Of a DNA stretch of 64,000 bases, positions 1 to 7,920 are shown piece by piece; position 1 is the first letter of the stretch; each line of letters starts with the position of its first letter. Position numbers and translations under genes: made by a program. The stretch is from Bradyrhizobium sp. SSBR45G (lineage in GTDB: Bacteria; Pseudomonadota; Alphaproteobacteria; Rhizobiales; Xanthobacteraceae): contig NZ_BSCT01000023.1 of NCBI RefSeq assembly GCF_030159255.1, positions 62,001-126,000 of the forward strand, written 5' to 3'. The notes below the pieces were generated by a model. The model saw only the letters and a program-made list of their open reading frames with translations, had not been told where the DNA came from and ran no database searches.

Positions 1-1406
1 CGACGTTCGAGACGAAATCGCCGATCGACGGCACTGTTCTGGCCAAGGTCGCCCGCGGCAACGCCGAGGACATCGATCGCGCGGCGACGTCGGCGGCACT
101 GGCCTTCAAGTCTTGGCGCGACATGGCGCCGGCGATGCGCCGCAAGCTGCTGCACCGCGTGGCCGACGCGATCGAGGATCACGCCGACGACATCGCGGTG
201 CTCGAATGCATCGACACCGGCCAGGCCTATCGCTTCATGGCCAAGGCCGCGATCCGCGCCGCCGAGAATTTCCGATTCTTTGCCGACAAATGCACCGAGG
301 CGCGCGACGGCCAGAGCACGCCGAGCGACGAGCATTGGAACGTCTCGACGCGGGTGCCGATCGGCCCGGTCGGCGTGATCACGCCGTGGAACACGCCGTT
401 CATGCTGTCGACCTGGAAGATCGCGCCGGCGCTCGCGGCCGGCTGCACGGTCGTGCACAAGCCGGCCGAATGGTCGCCGATCACAGCACTTTGGCTGGCG
501 AAGCTCGCCAAGGACGCCGGCATTCCCGACGGCGTGCTCAATACGGTCCATGGCTTCGGCGAGGACGCCGGCAAGGCGCTGACCGAGCATCAAGCGATCA
601 AGGCGATCGGCTTCGTCGGCGAGAGCTCGACCGGCTCTGCGATCATGGCGCAGGGCGCGCCGACCCTGAAGCGGGTGCATTTCGAACTCGGCGGCAAGAA
701 CCCGGTCATCGTGTTCGACGATGCCGACCTCGACCGCGCGCTCGATGCCGTCGTGTTCATGATCTACTCGCTCAACGGCGAGCGCTGCACCTCCTCGAGC
801 CGTCTCCTGGTGCATCAGAGCATCGCCGAGAGTTTCAACGCCAAGCTCGCCGCGCGCGTCCGCGCGCTCAGGGTCGGCCATCCGCTCGATCCCGCGACCG
901 AGATCGGGCCGCTGATCCATGAGCGGCATCTCGCCAAGGTCTGCTCCTATGTCGACATCGCCCGCCAGGACGGCGCGATCGTCGCCGTCGGCGGCAAGCC
1001 GTTCGCTGGCCCCGGCGGCGGCCACTACGTCGAGCCCACGCTGGTCACCGGTGCGAGCCAGACGATGCGCGTGGCGCAGGAAGAAGTGTTCGGGCCGTTC
1101 CTGACCGTGATCCCGTTCCGCGACGAGGCCGACGCGATCGCGATCGCCAACGACGTGCAATATGGCCTCACCGGCTATGTCTGGACCAACGACATGGGTC
1201 GCGCGCTCCGCGTGGCCGACGCGCTCGAAGCCGGCATGATCTGGCTGAACTCGGAGAACGTCCGTCATCTGCCGACCCCGTTCGGCGGCATGAAGGCGTC
1301 GGGCATCGGCCGCGACGGCGGCGACTATTCGTTCGACTTCTACATGGAGACCAAGCACGTCTCGCTGGCGCGCGGCACCCACAAGATCCAGCGGCTCGGC
1401 GTCTAA
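1..1406 (+). CDS. Aldehyde dehydrogenase, 5'-truncated by window edge
   Basis: Oxidises an aldehyde to the carboxylic acid with NAD(P)+ in the cytoplasm. The frame is open from base 3 with no start codon in view, so the gene begins left of the window; about 467 codons are present. Visible are the cofactor-side motif VITPWNTP, FELGGKNP with the general-base Glu, NGERCTSS with the nucleophilic Cys, and EEVFGPF towards the C-terminus. The NGERC context and the FAH-fold hydrolase that follows resemble HpaE-type (5-carboxymethyl-2-hydroxymuconate semialdehyde) dehydrogenases, but the substrate cannot be read from sequence. It is followed after 12 bases by the next gene and probably forms an operon with the next two. 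Confidence 0.9.
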   Translation, partial: TFETKSPIDGTVLAKVARGNAEDIDRAATSAALAFKSWRDMAPAMRRKLLHRVADAIEDHADDIAVLECIDTGQAYRFMAKAAIRAAENFRFFADKCTEARDGQSTPSDEHWNVSTRVPIGPVGVITPWNTPFMLSTWKIAPALAAGCTVVHKPAEWSPITALWLAKLAKDAGIPDGVLNTVHGFGEDAGKALTEHQAIKAIGFVGESSTGSAIMAQGAPTLKRVHFELGGKNPVIVFDDADLDRALDAVVFMIYSLNGERCTSSSRLLVHQSIAESFNAKLAARVRALRVGHPLDPATEIGPLIHERHLAKVCSYVDIARQDGAIVAVGGKPFAGPGGGHYVEPTLVTGASQTMRVAQEEVFGPFLTVIPFRDEADAIAIANDVQYGLTGYVWTNDMGRALRVADALEAGMIWLNSENVRHLPTPFGGMKASGIGRDGGDYSFDFYMETKHVSLARGTHKIQRLGV

Positions 1407-1418
1407 GGAGAATAGCCC

Positions 1419-2291
1419 ATGACCTCCCCTCGCCTCGCCACCTACGCCGTCAATGGCGCGGTCCGCTACGGACTCGTGACCGACAACGGCCTCGTCGATC
1501 TCTCCGCGCGCTTTGCCAAGGACTATCCGACCCTGCGTGAGGTGATTGCCGCCGGCGCCCTGCGCCAGCTGATCGATGCCGCAGCGGCGCTGTCGCCGGA
1601 TCACGGCCTCGACGCAATCACCTGGCTGCCGCCGATCCCCTCGCCGGAGAAGATCATCTGCATCGGCGTCAACTATCCCGACCGCAACGCCGAGTACAAG
1701 GACGGTCAGGAGGCGCCGAAATATCCCTCGATGTTCATGCGCACGCCGCGCTCCTTCGTCGGTCATGAAACTCCGCTGGTGCGCCCGCGCGCCTCGCCGC
1801 AGCTCGACTATGAAGGCGAGCTGGTGCTGATCATCGGCAAGGCCGGCCGGCACATTCCGGAGGCCCAGGCGCTCGATCATATAGCGGCGCTCACGCTGTG
1901 CAACGAAGGCACGATCCGTGACTGGGTGCGGCACGCCAAGTTCAACGTCACCCAGGGCAAGAACTTCGACCAGACCGGTAGCCTGGGGCCGTGGCTCGTG
2001 CCCTACACCGACGAGAGCCAGATCGCCGTTATCCGGCTAACGACGCGCGTCAATGGCGAGCTGCGTCAGGACGACCGCACGTCGCGGCTGATCTTCGGCT
2101 TCCGCTATCTCGTCAACTATATCTCGACCTTCACCACGCTGGTGCCCGGTGACGTGATCGTGACGGGCACGCCGACCGGCGCCGGTGCGCGGTTCGACCC
2201 GCCGCGCTATCTCAAGCCGGGCGATGTCATCGAGATCGCGGCCGAAGGTGTCGGCACCCTGCGCAACGGCGTCATCGACGAAGCTCAGTAG
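1419..2291 (+). CDS. Fumarylacetoacetate hydrolase (FAH) family protein
   Basis: A 290-residue FAH-fold enzyme; the family cleaves or isomerises C-C bonds of oxo acids using a divalent metal. The core begins with IGVNYPDRN (about 82-90). The metal site is in DYEGEL (E132 and E134), and a NEGTIRDW motif puts Glu where many relatives have Asp as the third ligand. KNFDQTGSLGPW and VTGTPTGAG are further family landmarks. The start is preceded by AAGGAG at 8-base spacing. It lies between an aldehyde dehydrogenase and a TPP enzyme, 15 bases before the latter, suggesting joint breakdown of an aromatic or sugar-acid intermediate. The exact reaction (hydrolase, decarboxylase or isomerase) is open. Confidence 0.88.
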   Translation: MTSPRLATYAVNGAVRYGLVTDNGLVDLSARFAKDYPTLREVIAAGALRQLIDAAAALSPDHGLDAITWLPPIPSPEKIICIGVNYPDRNAEYKDGQEAPKYPSMFMRTPRSFVGHETPLVRPRASPQLDYEGELVLIIGKAGRHIPEAQALDHIAALTLCNEGTIRDWVRHAKFNVTQGKNFDQTGSLGPWLVPYTDESQIAVIRLTTRVNGELRQDDRTSRLIFGFRYLVNYISTFTTLVPGDVIVTGTPTGAGARFDPPRYLKPGDVIEIAAEGVGTLRNGVIDEAQ

Positions 2292-2306
2292 AAACGGAAG
2301 AACAGC

Positions 2307-3941
2307 ATGACCACCATGACCGGCGGCGAAGCCATCGTCAGCGGGCTCGTCGCCCACGGCGTCGACACCGTGTTCGGCCTGCCCGGCGCACAGGTCTACG
2401 GCCTGTTCGACGCCTTCCATCAGGCGCAGCTCAAGGTCGTCGGCGCCCGGCATGAGCAGGCCTGTGGCTACATGGCGTTCGGCTATGCCCGCGCGAGCGG
2501 CAAGCCCGGCGTGTTCAGCGTCGTCCCCGGTCCGGGCGTGCTCAACGCCGGTGCCGCGTTGCTCACCGCCTTCGGCTGCAACGAGCCGGTGCTGTGCCTG
2601 ACGGGCCAGGTGCCTTCAGATTACCTCGGCCGCGGCCGCGGCCATCTGCACGAGATGCCGGACCAGCTCGCGACCCTGCGCAGCTTCGTCAAATGGGCCG
2701 AGCGCATCGAATATCCCGACAGCGCGCCGACGCTCGTCTCGCGCGCCTTCCAGGAGATGCTGTCGGGCCGGCGCGGGCCGGCCGCACTGGAAATGCCGTG
2801 GGATGTCTTCACGCAGAAGGCTGCAACATCAGCCGCGAAGCCGCTGGGCGAGTTCACGCCGCCACAGCCCGATCCCGACCGCATTGCCAAGGCCGCCGCG
2901 CTGATCACGGCTGCGAAGGCGCCGATGATCTTCGTGGGCTCGGGCGCGATCGAGGCGCGCGAGGAGATTCTCGAGCTCGCCGAGATGATCGACGCGCCGG
3001 TGGTTGCCTTCCGCTCGGGGCGCGGCATCGTCTCCAATGCGCATGAGCTCGGGCTCACCATGGCCGCGGCCTACAAGCTCTGGCCAACCACGGACCTAAT
3101 GATCGGCATCGGCACCCGGATGGAGCTGCCGACCACGTTCCGCTGGCCGTTCAAGCCGGACGGATTGAAGTCGATCCGCATCGACATCGATCCCGTCGAG
3201 ATGCGGCGCCTGATCGTCGATGCCGGCATCGTCGCCGATGCCGAGGCCGGCACGGCCGCGCTGGCCGCCGCCGTCAGCAAGGCAGGCTATCGCAAGACGT
3301 CCGGCCGTCGCGCCGCGATCCGCGAGGCCAGCGCTGCGACCTTGCAGGAGATCCAGAAAGTGCAGCCGCAGATGGCCTATCTGAACGTGCTGCGCGAGGT
3401 GCTGCCGCACGACGCCATCGTCACCGATGAATTGTCACAGGTCGGCTTCGCCTCCTGGTACGGCTTCCCGGTCTACGAGCCGCGCACCTTCATCACCTCA
3501 GGCTATCAGGGCACGCTCGGCGCGGGCTTCCCGACCGCGCTGGGCGCCAAGGTCGCGCATCCCGACAAGCCTGTGGTCGCCATCACCGGCGATGGCGGCT
3601 TCATGTTCGCCGTGCAGGAGCTGGCGACCGCCGTGCAGTACAACATCGGCGTGGTCACGCTGGTGTTCAACAACAACGCCTATGGCAATGTCCGGCGCGA
3701 CCAGCGCGAGCGCTTCGACGGCCGCGTCGTTGCCTCCGATCTCGTCAATCCAGATTTCGTCAAGCTCGCGGAATCCTTCGGCGTCGCCGCCAGCCGCGTC
3801 ACGTCACCCGATCAGTTCAGATCGACGCTCGAAAAAGCGCTGGCGCATGGCGGCCCCTATCTGATCGACATCGAGGTGCCCCGCGACTCCGAGGTGTCGC
3901 CCTGGGCCTTCATCCATCCGGCGAAGCCTGCGGGGGTTTGA
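2307..3941 (+). CDS. Thiamine pyrophosphate-dependent enzyme, acetolactate synthase-like
   Basis: A 544-residue three-domain TPP enzyme. The N-terminal Pyr domain carries the cofactor-activating Glu in RHEQ (E50), and the C-terminal PP domain has the GDG...NN motif (GDGGF near 428, FNNNAYGN near 453) that binds Mg-TPP. The middle domain is the Rossmann-like region around 190-330. The length and the PGPGVLN motif match acetolactate synthase, benzoylformate decarboxylase and oxalyl-CoA decarboxylase relatives. No ilvN-type small subunit is adjacent, so a biosynthetic acetohydroxyacid synthase role is unlikely. Given the two upstream catabolic genes, a 2-oxo-acid decarboxylase or lyase is my inference. 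The stop lies six bases from the convergent transporter gene. Confidence 0.88.
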   Translation: MTTMTGGEAIVSGLVAHGVDTVFGLPGAQVYGLFDAFHQAQLKVVGARHEQACGYMAFGYARASGKPGVFSVVPGPGVLNAGAALLTAFGCNEPVLCLTGQVPSDYLGRGRGHLHEMPDQLATLRSFVKWAERIEYPDSAPTLVSRAFQEMLSGRRGPAALEMPWDVFTQKAATSAAKPLGEFTPPQPDPDRIAKAAALITAAKAPMIFVGSGAIEAREEILELAEMIDAPVVAFRSGRGIVSNAHELGLTMAAAYKLWPTTDLMIGIGTRMELPTTFRWPFKPDGLKSIRIDIDPVEMRRLIVDAGIVADAEAGTAALAAAVSKAGYRKTSGRRAAIREASAATLQEIQKVQPQMAYLNVLREVLPHDAIVTDELSQVGFASWYGFPVYEPRTFITSGYQGTLGAGFPTALGAKVAHPDKPVVAITGDGGFMFAVQELATAVQYNIGVVTLVFNNNAYGNVRRDQRERFDGRVVASDLVNPDFVKLAESFGVAASRVTSPDQFRSTLEKALAHGGPYLIDIEVPRDSEVSPWAFIHPAKPAGV

Positions 3942-3947
3942 TCGACC

Positions 3948-5174
3948 CTACGGCGGGGACGCCTGCCGTCCCTGCAATCCCGCCGCGGCCATCGCCAACA
4001 GGCCGGCGCCGGCGACGAGCCAGCATGCGACCGGCGCCCACTGCACCAGCGGCGCATAGTCGGGCAGCTTCTGCAGGCCGCCGGCGACGGCGGCGATCCG
4101 CGCGAACGTGGCCAGCGCGAGCGCCGAGAACACCAGCCCGGTCACCTTGCCCTCCGCGCCGGTCGATCCGATCGCCAGCGCCGCCGAGATCGCGCTCATC
4201 ATCATGCAGCCCCAGGCCGCGCCGGCGATGAACTGCGCCACGATCAGCACGGTCAGCGCGCCGGCAAGCTCGGCGATGACGATCGCGATCGCGCCGAGCA
4301 GGCCGGCGATGCCCATCACGATCAGCCCGCCACGATGCTTCACCACCACGCTGGCCGGAAACAGCACGAGGTTGAAGCCGATCCAGAACACCGGCATCAG
4401 CCAGGACAGATCCTCCGGCTTGGCGAAGCGGAGATAGAACGCCGAGCTGTTGATGCTGAAATGCAGCTGATAGCCGAGCGCGAGGATCACCATGGCGCCG
4501 ATGAACAACAGCGGCAGTCCCCGCAGCGGCTTCGGCTCGGCGGGTGCTGTGACCGGCTTTGCCGCCAAGCCGCCAACCTGCGCGATCCGCGACACGCCGA
4601 GCGCCGTCAGCAGCAGCACGGCCGAGGAGATGATGAACGGCAGCCGCGGATCATAGTCGCGCATGACCACGCCGAGATAGGGCGACACCGCGCCGGCGAC
4701 ACCATAGCCGAGCATCACCAGCGCCGTGAGAAACGGCACGGCAGGCCGCGCCGCGTGGCGCCCGAGCAGGGTCAAAGGCGGCGCCCGCAGCACCGAGGAG
4801 GTCAGCGCCCAGATCGCGATCAGCCCGATGAAGACGGCTGGGCTGACCGATCCGGCCACGAACGGCAGCGCGACAAACGTACAGCATGAGACGGCAGTCA
4901 CGAGGCCAATGAAGAGGCCGAAGCGGCCAGCGATCCGCCCGAGCCGGTCCGCGGCGATTCCCATCGCCGTATCTGCGAGCGTGAAAATCGCCTGGTCCAG
5001 CATCAGGATCAGAATGACGGCGGAGGGCGCGATGCCCGCCTCAGCCGCGAGCTTGGGCAGATAGATCACGTAGGTGGTCCACAGCAGGCTGAACACCAGC
5101 TGCAACAGCGCCAGATGAAGTCCGAGACGCGTCGCCGCCGGCGCCCGCTCCTCCGCAAGTTCGACAGTGCTCAT
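3948..5174 (-). CDS. Major facilitator superfamily transporter
   Basis: A 408-residue integral membrane protein with about twelve hydrophobic segments in two six-helix halves. An MFS loop-type segment DRLGRIAGRF follows the second helix. The N-terminal 18 residues are polar and cytoplasmic. Substrate unknown. It converges tail-to-tail on the aldehyde dehydrogenase / FAH / TPP cluster with only six bases between stops, so it could import that pathway's substrate, but the opposite orientation means separate transcription. The start at 5174 is followed by MSTVELAEE, and a GAGAGGGGCC-like purine stretch lies just upstream. Confidence 0.85.
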   Translation of the reverse strand: MSTVELAEERAPAATRLGLHLALLQLVFSLLWTTYVIYLPKLAAEAGIAPSAVILILMLDQAIFTLADTAMGIAADRLGRIAGRFGLFIGLVTAVSCCTFVALPFVAGSVSPAVFIGLIAIWALTSSVLRAPPLTLLGRHAARPAVPFLTALVMLGYGVAGAVSPYLGVVMRDYDPRLPFIISSAVLLLTALGVSRIAQVGGLAAKPVTAPAEPKPLRGLPLLFIGAMVILALGYQLHFSINSSAFYLRFAKPEDLSWLMPVFWIGFNLVLFPASVVVKHRGGLIVMGIAGLLGAIAIVIAELAGALTVLIVAQFIAGAAWGCMMMSAISAALAIGSTGAEGKVTGLVFSALALATFARIAAVAGGLQKLPDYAPLVQWAPVACWLVAGAGLLAMAAAGLQGRQASPP

Positions 5175-5248
5175 GGCCCCTCTCCCAGGCGCAGCATAGA
5201 GCCAGGGATTGCCGTTGCAAAATGAGGAAGATCACACAGCGGCCATAA

Positions 5249-5902
5249 CTACCGCGCGCGGCGAAACGTCAGGTTGATGCGCTGGCGGCCGAGCAACACA
5301 TGCTCGCCGTCGGCGAGCGGGGCTATGCCGTGAAAGGCGAGCCGCGCCGGGCCGCCCCACACGACGACGTCGCCATGCACCAGCCGATAGCGCTGCGTCT
5401 TGTCGGTCCGCTTGAGGCCGCCGAACAGGAAGGTGGCGGGCAGGCCCAGCGATACCGAGACGATCGGCGCGCCCAGATCCTGCTCGTCGCGGTCCTGATG
5501 CAGCGACATCTTTGCACCGGGCTCATAGCGGTTGATCAGGCACGCATCCGGCGCGAAGCCGGCAAAGCCGGCGTCGCTTGCGGCTTGCTCGGCGAGTTGC
5601 CGAAGCAGCGGCGGCATCGCCGGCCAGGGCTGGCCGCTGTCCGGATCAACAGCATCGTAGCGATAGCCGGTCCGGTCCGTGACCCAGCCACACGATCCGC
5701 AACTCGTCATCGCCACCGACATCTGATGGCCGCCAGGAGTCACCATGCGGCGGAACGGCGCCTGCGCGGCGATCGTCTCGATCACCGCAATCAGCTCCGC
5801 CTGCTGTGACCGCGCGAAGCCGCGCAACAGCATCGCGCCGGGCGCGAGCTGCTCGCGCGGCGGACCGGCGCTATTCAGTCCATCGAACAGATCAGCCGTC
5901 AT
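5249..5902 (-). CDS. alkB: AlkB-type alpha-ketoglutarate-dependent DNA dealkylase
   Basis: Direct-reversal repair of N-alkylated bases (1-methyladenine, 3-methylcytosine) by Fe(II)/2-oxoglutarate-dependent oxidative demethylation. The 217 residues match the usual AlkB length (216 in E. coli). Visible: LINRYEPGAKMSLHQDRDE with Fe ligands H135 and D137, the distal Fe ligand in AFHGI (H191), and R208/R214 in RINLTFRR, which bind 2-oxoglutarate and substrate in this family. The frame stays open far upstream, but that extension is low-complexity antisense of the neighbour; ATG at 5902, five bases after the upstream gene's stop, is the sensible start. It is probably cotranscribed with the 2-oxoglutarate oxygenase gene. 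Confidence 0.93.
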   Translation of the reverse strand: MTADLFDGLNSAGPPREQLAPGAMLLRGFARSQQAELIAVIETIAAQAPFRRMVTPGGHQMSVAMTSCGSCGWVTDRTGYRYDAVDPDSGQPWPAMPPLLRQLAEQAASDAGFAGFAPDACLINRYEPGAKMSLHQDRDEQDLGAPIVSVSLGLPATFLFGGLKRTDKTQRYRLVHGDVVVWGGPARLAFHGIAPLADGEHVLLGRQRINLTFRRAR

Positions 5903-5907
5903 GCCCC

Positions 5908-6651
5908 TCACTTCGCATCGTGAAAGATCACGCCGAGCGTATGCCGCCGTCCGCGGCGGAGACGGCTGACGCCGTGACGCATGTTGACGCGGTAGCTGCC
6001 GCGCGTGCCCTGCACCGGGCGATTGTGGACCGCGAACACCACGGCGTCGCCCTGCCTGAGCGGCACGACTTCGGCGCGCGACTGCATGCGCGGCCGCTGC
6101 TCGGTCAGCACGAACTCGCCGCCCTCGAAATCGCGCCCCGGTTCGGACAAGAGGATCGCGACCTGCAGCGGAAACACGTGCTCGCCATAGAGGTCCTGGT
6201 GCAGGCAGTTGTAGTCGCCCTCGACATATTGCAGCAGCAGCGGCGTCGGCCTGGTCTGGCCGGCCTGATGACAGCGCGCGAGGAAGTCGGCGTGCTCGCT
6301 GGGGTATCGAACATCGATCCCCATCGTCGCGTTCCAGCGATTGGCGATTCCCACCAGACGCGCATAGAGCAGCGGCCGCAGCCGCGCGATCGGCTCCGGT
6401 AAGGGATAACTGAAATACTTGTACTCGCCGCGCCCAAACCCGTGCCGCGCCATGATGACGCGGCTGCGGAAGTGGCTGTCGTCCGGATAGAGGGAGGCCA
6501 GCGCACGGCACTCCTCGGGCGAGACCAGTTGCGGCAACACCGCACAGCCGCCGGCATCGAGGTCGCGTTCGACCATCGCCCAATCGATTGCATCGATCCC
6601 GGTGGCGGCGGGAGAATCGAGATCTGGCATTGCGTGTTTGAGTCTGGCCAT
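5908..6651 (-). CDS. 2-oxoglutarate/Fe(II)-dependent oxygenase (prolyl hydroxylase-like)
   Basis: A 247-residue jelly-roll dioxygenase of the COG3826-like group. It shows an HxD pair in NCLHQDLYG (H151, D153), FEGGEFVLTEQRP after it, and the distal His plus Arg in VVFAVHNRPV...GSYRVNMRHGVSR. The protein substrate is not known to me. I start at ATG 6651 (MARLKHAMPD); MPDLD at 6630 is the alternative. The open frame to 6747 runs into a dispersed palindromic repeat and is unlikely to be coding. Its stop is five bases before alkB, so two mechanistically related oxygenases seem to form an operon, which fits a joint role in alkylation or oxidation damage. Confidence 0.87.
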   Translation of the reverse strand: MARLKHAMPDLDSPAATGIDAIDWAMVERDLDAGGCAVLPQLVSPEECRALASLYPDDSHFRSRVIMARHGFGRGEYKYFSYPLPEPIARLRPLLYARLVGIANRWNATMGIDVRYPSEHADFLARCHQAGQTRPTPLLLQYVEGDYNCLHQDLYGEHVFPLQVAILLSEPGRDFEGGEFVLTEQRPRMQSRAEVVPLRQGDAVVFAVHNRPVQGTRGSYRVNMRHGVSRLRRGRRHTLGVIFHDAK

Positions 6652-6667
6652 AAGATTGATCCCAGCT

Positions 6668-6768
6668 GTCATTCCGGGGCGTTGCGAAGCAACCAGCCCG
6701 GAATCCATACTCACGATCGTGGTTATGGATTCCGGGCCTGCGCGCAAGGGCGCGCATCCCGGAATGAC
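6668..6768. repeat. Dispersed palindromic repeat, GTCATTCCGGG type
   Basis: An outer inverted repeat (GTCATTCCGG at 6668 against CCGGAATGAC ending 6768) encloses an inner hairpin (CCCGGAATCCATA at about 6698 against TATGGATTCCGGG ending about 6737). It sits between the divergent oxygenase and GT51-like genes, so both promoters must lie in or beside it. A short relative occurs at 34191-34236. Confidence 0.8.
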
Positions 6769-6882
6769 GAGGGTGTGACAGAAGGGGGAGCGACGGCCAC
6801 CCGTTTCCTGGACATTCTCGCCTCATGGCGGCGGAACGATCCATTGAACCGGAGCGCCTTGGACGGAACCAATCGTCTAACG

Positions 6883-7647
6883 ATGCAGTATCCACGCCCC
6901 AAGCAGCTTTTGATTCTGTTCGGCAAGTCCGTTCTTGCCATGGCGTCGCTCGCCGTCGTGCTGCTGCTCTACGCCGAAGGCTATGTGATCTGGTACTTCG
7001 AATACGGCCTCGGACTCCCCACAGAGAGCCGGCTTGCGGCTCTCCCGACGACAGGTCCGCTCTGTTCGGCGAACCCGGGAAGCTCCTATGTGCCGCTCTC
7101 GGAGATTCCGCCTCTGGTCCGGAACGCGGTCCTCGCCTCTCTGGACCGTGACTTCTACGAACGACGGTCGATCGGCCCGCTGGCCCGGCTCACATCCAAT
7201 GTTGTGTCCGGTCGTCGGCCGGGCAATTCGAGCATCATCGACGCGGTCAGCCGGCAGTGTCTTTCGACGCTGGTTCCGGGCTGCTGCGGGCCGCAGCTCG
7301 AATGGCAGTTCGGCACACTGGTCTTCATGGGCCGTATCGAGCGCACGTTCACGCGCGATCGCATTCTGGAGGCCTATCTGAACAACGCCCATCTCGGCCG
7401 CAAATCCTTTGGTGTTGCATCCGCGGCCAACGCCTATTTCGATAAATCGCTTGCAAGCCTCGACGTCAGCGAAATCGCCTTTCTCGTCGCGCGCTTTCGC
7501 ACGCCATACTTGAGGACTCATATTCAGGAGCGTCGCGACGTTGCCATCGACACCATGCTGTCGGCCGGTCTCATCGACCAGGCCCAGGCCACCGCGGCCA
7601 AAGCTGCGCCACTTCCTCCGATCGATGGCCCGCCACGCAATCCCTGA
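6883..7647 (+). CDS. Membrane-anchored GT51-like (peptidoglycan transglycosylase domain) protein, probably catalytically degenerate
   Basis: A 254-residue protein with a single N-terminal membrane helix (about 9-31) and a periplasmic domain resembling family 51 glycosyltransferases, which polymerise lipid II. Recognisable are RDRILEAYLNN (158-168) and AANAYFDKSLASLDVSEIAFLVA. However, the first motif, normally A-x-E-D-x-x-F-Y, reads ASLDRDFY, so the catalytic Glu is Leu87. The second catalytic Glu position appears to be Thr145, and the GGSTITQQL motif is replaced by GNSSIIDAV. The start is ATG 6883; a longer in-frame opening to 6442 overlaps the divergent gene and is rejected. Binding without polymerisation is an inference. 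It converges with the next gene with no bases between stops. Confidence 0.78.
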   Translation: MQYPRPKQLLILFGKSVLAMASLAVVLLLYAEGYVIWYFEYGLGLPTESRLAALPTTGPLCSANPGSSYVPLSEIPPLVRNAVLASLDRDFYERRSIGPLARLTSNVVSGRRPGNSSIIDAVSRQCLSTLVPGCCGPQLEWQFGTLVFMGRIERTFTRDRILEAYLNNAHLGRKSFGVASAANAYFDKSLASLDVSEIAFLVARFRTPYLRTHIQERRDVAIDTMLSAGLIDQAQATAAKAAPLPPIDGPPRNP

Positions 7648-7899
7648 TCATCCCTCCCGTTCAATGAAGTCTCGCGGAACCCAGAATGAATGGCCAGTGC
7701 AGCGAGTGCCGTCGGCGTCTTCGACGATCGTACTGAAGCCAAGCCAGTAGTAGCCATAAGGGTCGACTTCACTGACCACGCATGATTGGCCAATGAAGCC
7801 GCGCATCTCCGTTTGCTCGTTCGCAGGCAAATCATGCACCAGCCAATCAGGCAGGCCGAGCAGCCTCACACGATCCCCAACCAGAATGTCATTCGACAC
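7648..7899 (-). CDS. Conserved-looking small protein of unknown function
   Basis: An 83-residue acidic soluble protein beginning MSNDILVGDRVRLLG. The pattern of short beta-type segments (GDRVRLLGLP, GQSCVVSEVD, GYYWLGFSTI, GHSFWVPRDF) suggests a small SH3-like barrel, but I do not recognise a named family. A purine-rich GGGAGG lies upstream of ATG 7899. The stop codon directly abuts that of the convergent GT51-like gene, which supports both ends as real. Confidence 0.7.
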   Translation of the reverse strand: MSNDILVGDRVRLLGLPDWLVHDLPANEQTEMRGFIGQSCVVSEVDPYGYYWLGFSTIVEDADGTRCTGHSFWVPRDFIEREG

Positions 7900-7920
7900 C
7901 GGAGCAACCTCCCGGTCGGC

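Noticed and set aside
2307..3941. The TPP enzyme as the catalytic subunit of acetohydroxyacid synthase (ilvB)
   Set aside because: No regulatory subunit gene follows, and its neighbours are catabolic. Length and cofactor motifs alone do not separate ilvB from decarboxylases of the family.
5903..6895. N-terminal extension of about 330 codons fused in frame to AlkB
   Set aside because: It overlaps the 2-oxoglutarate oxygenase gene in another frame and crosses a dispersed repeat. Its composition is Arg-rich and no domain is visible. AlkB has a proper ATG at 5902 and the normal family length.
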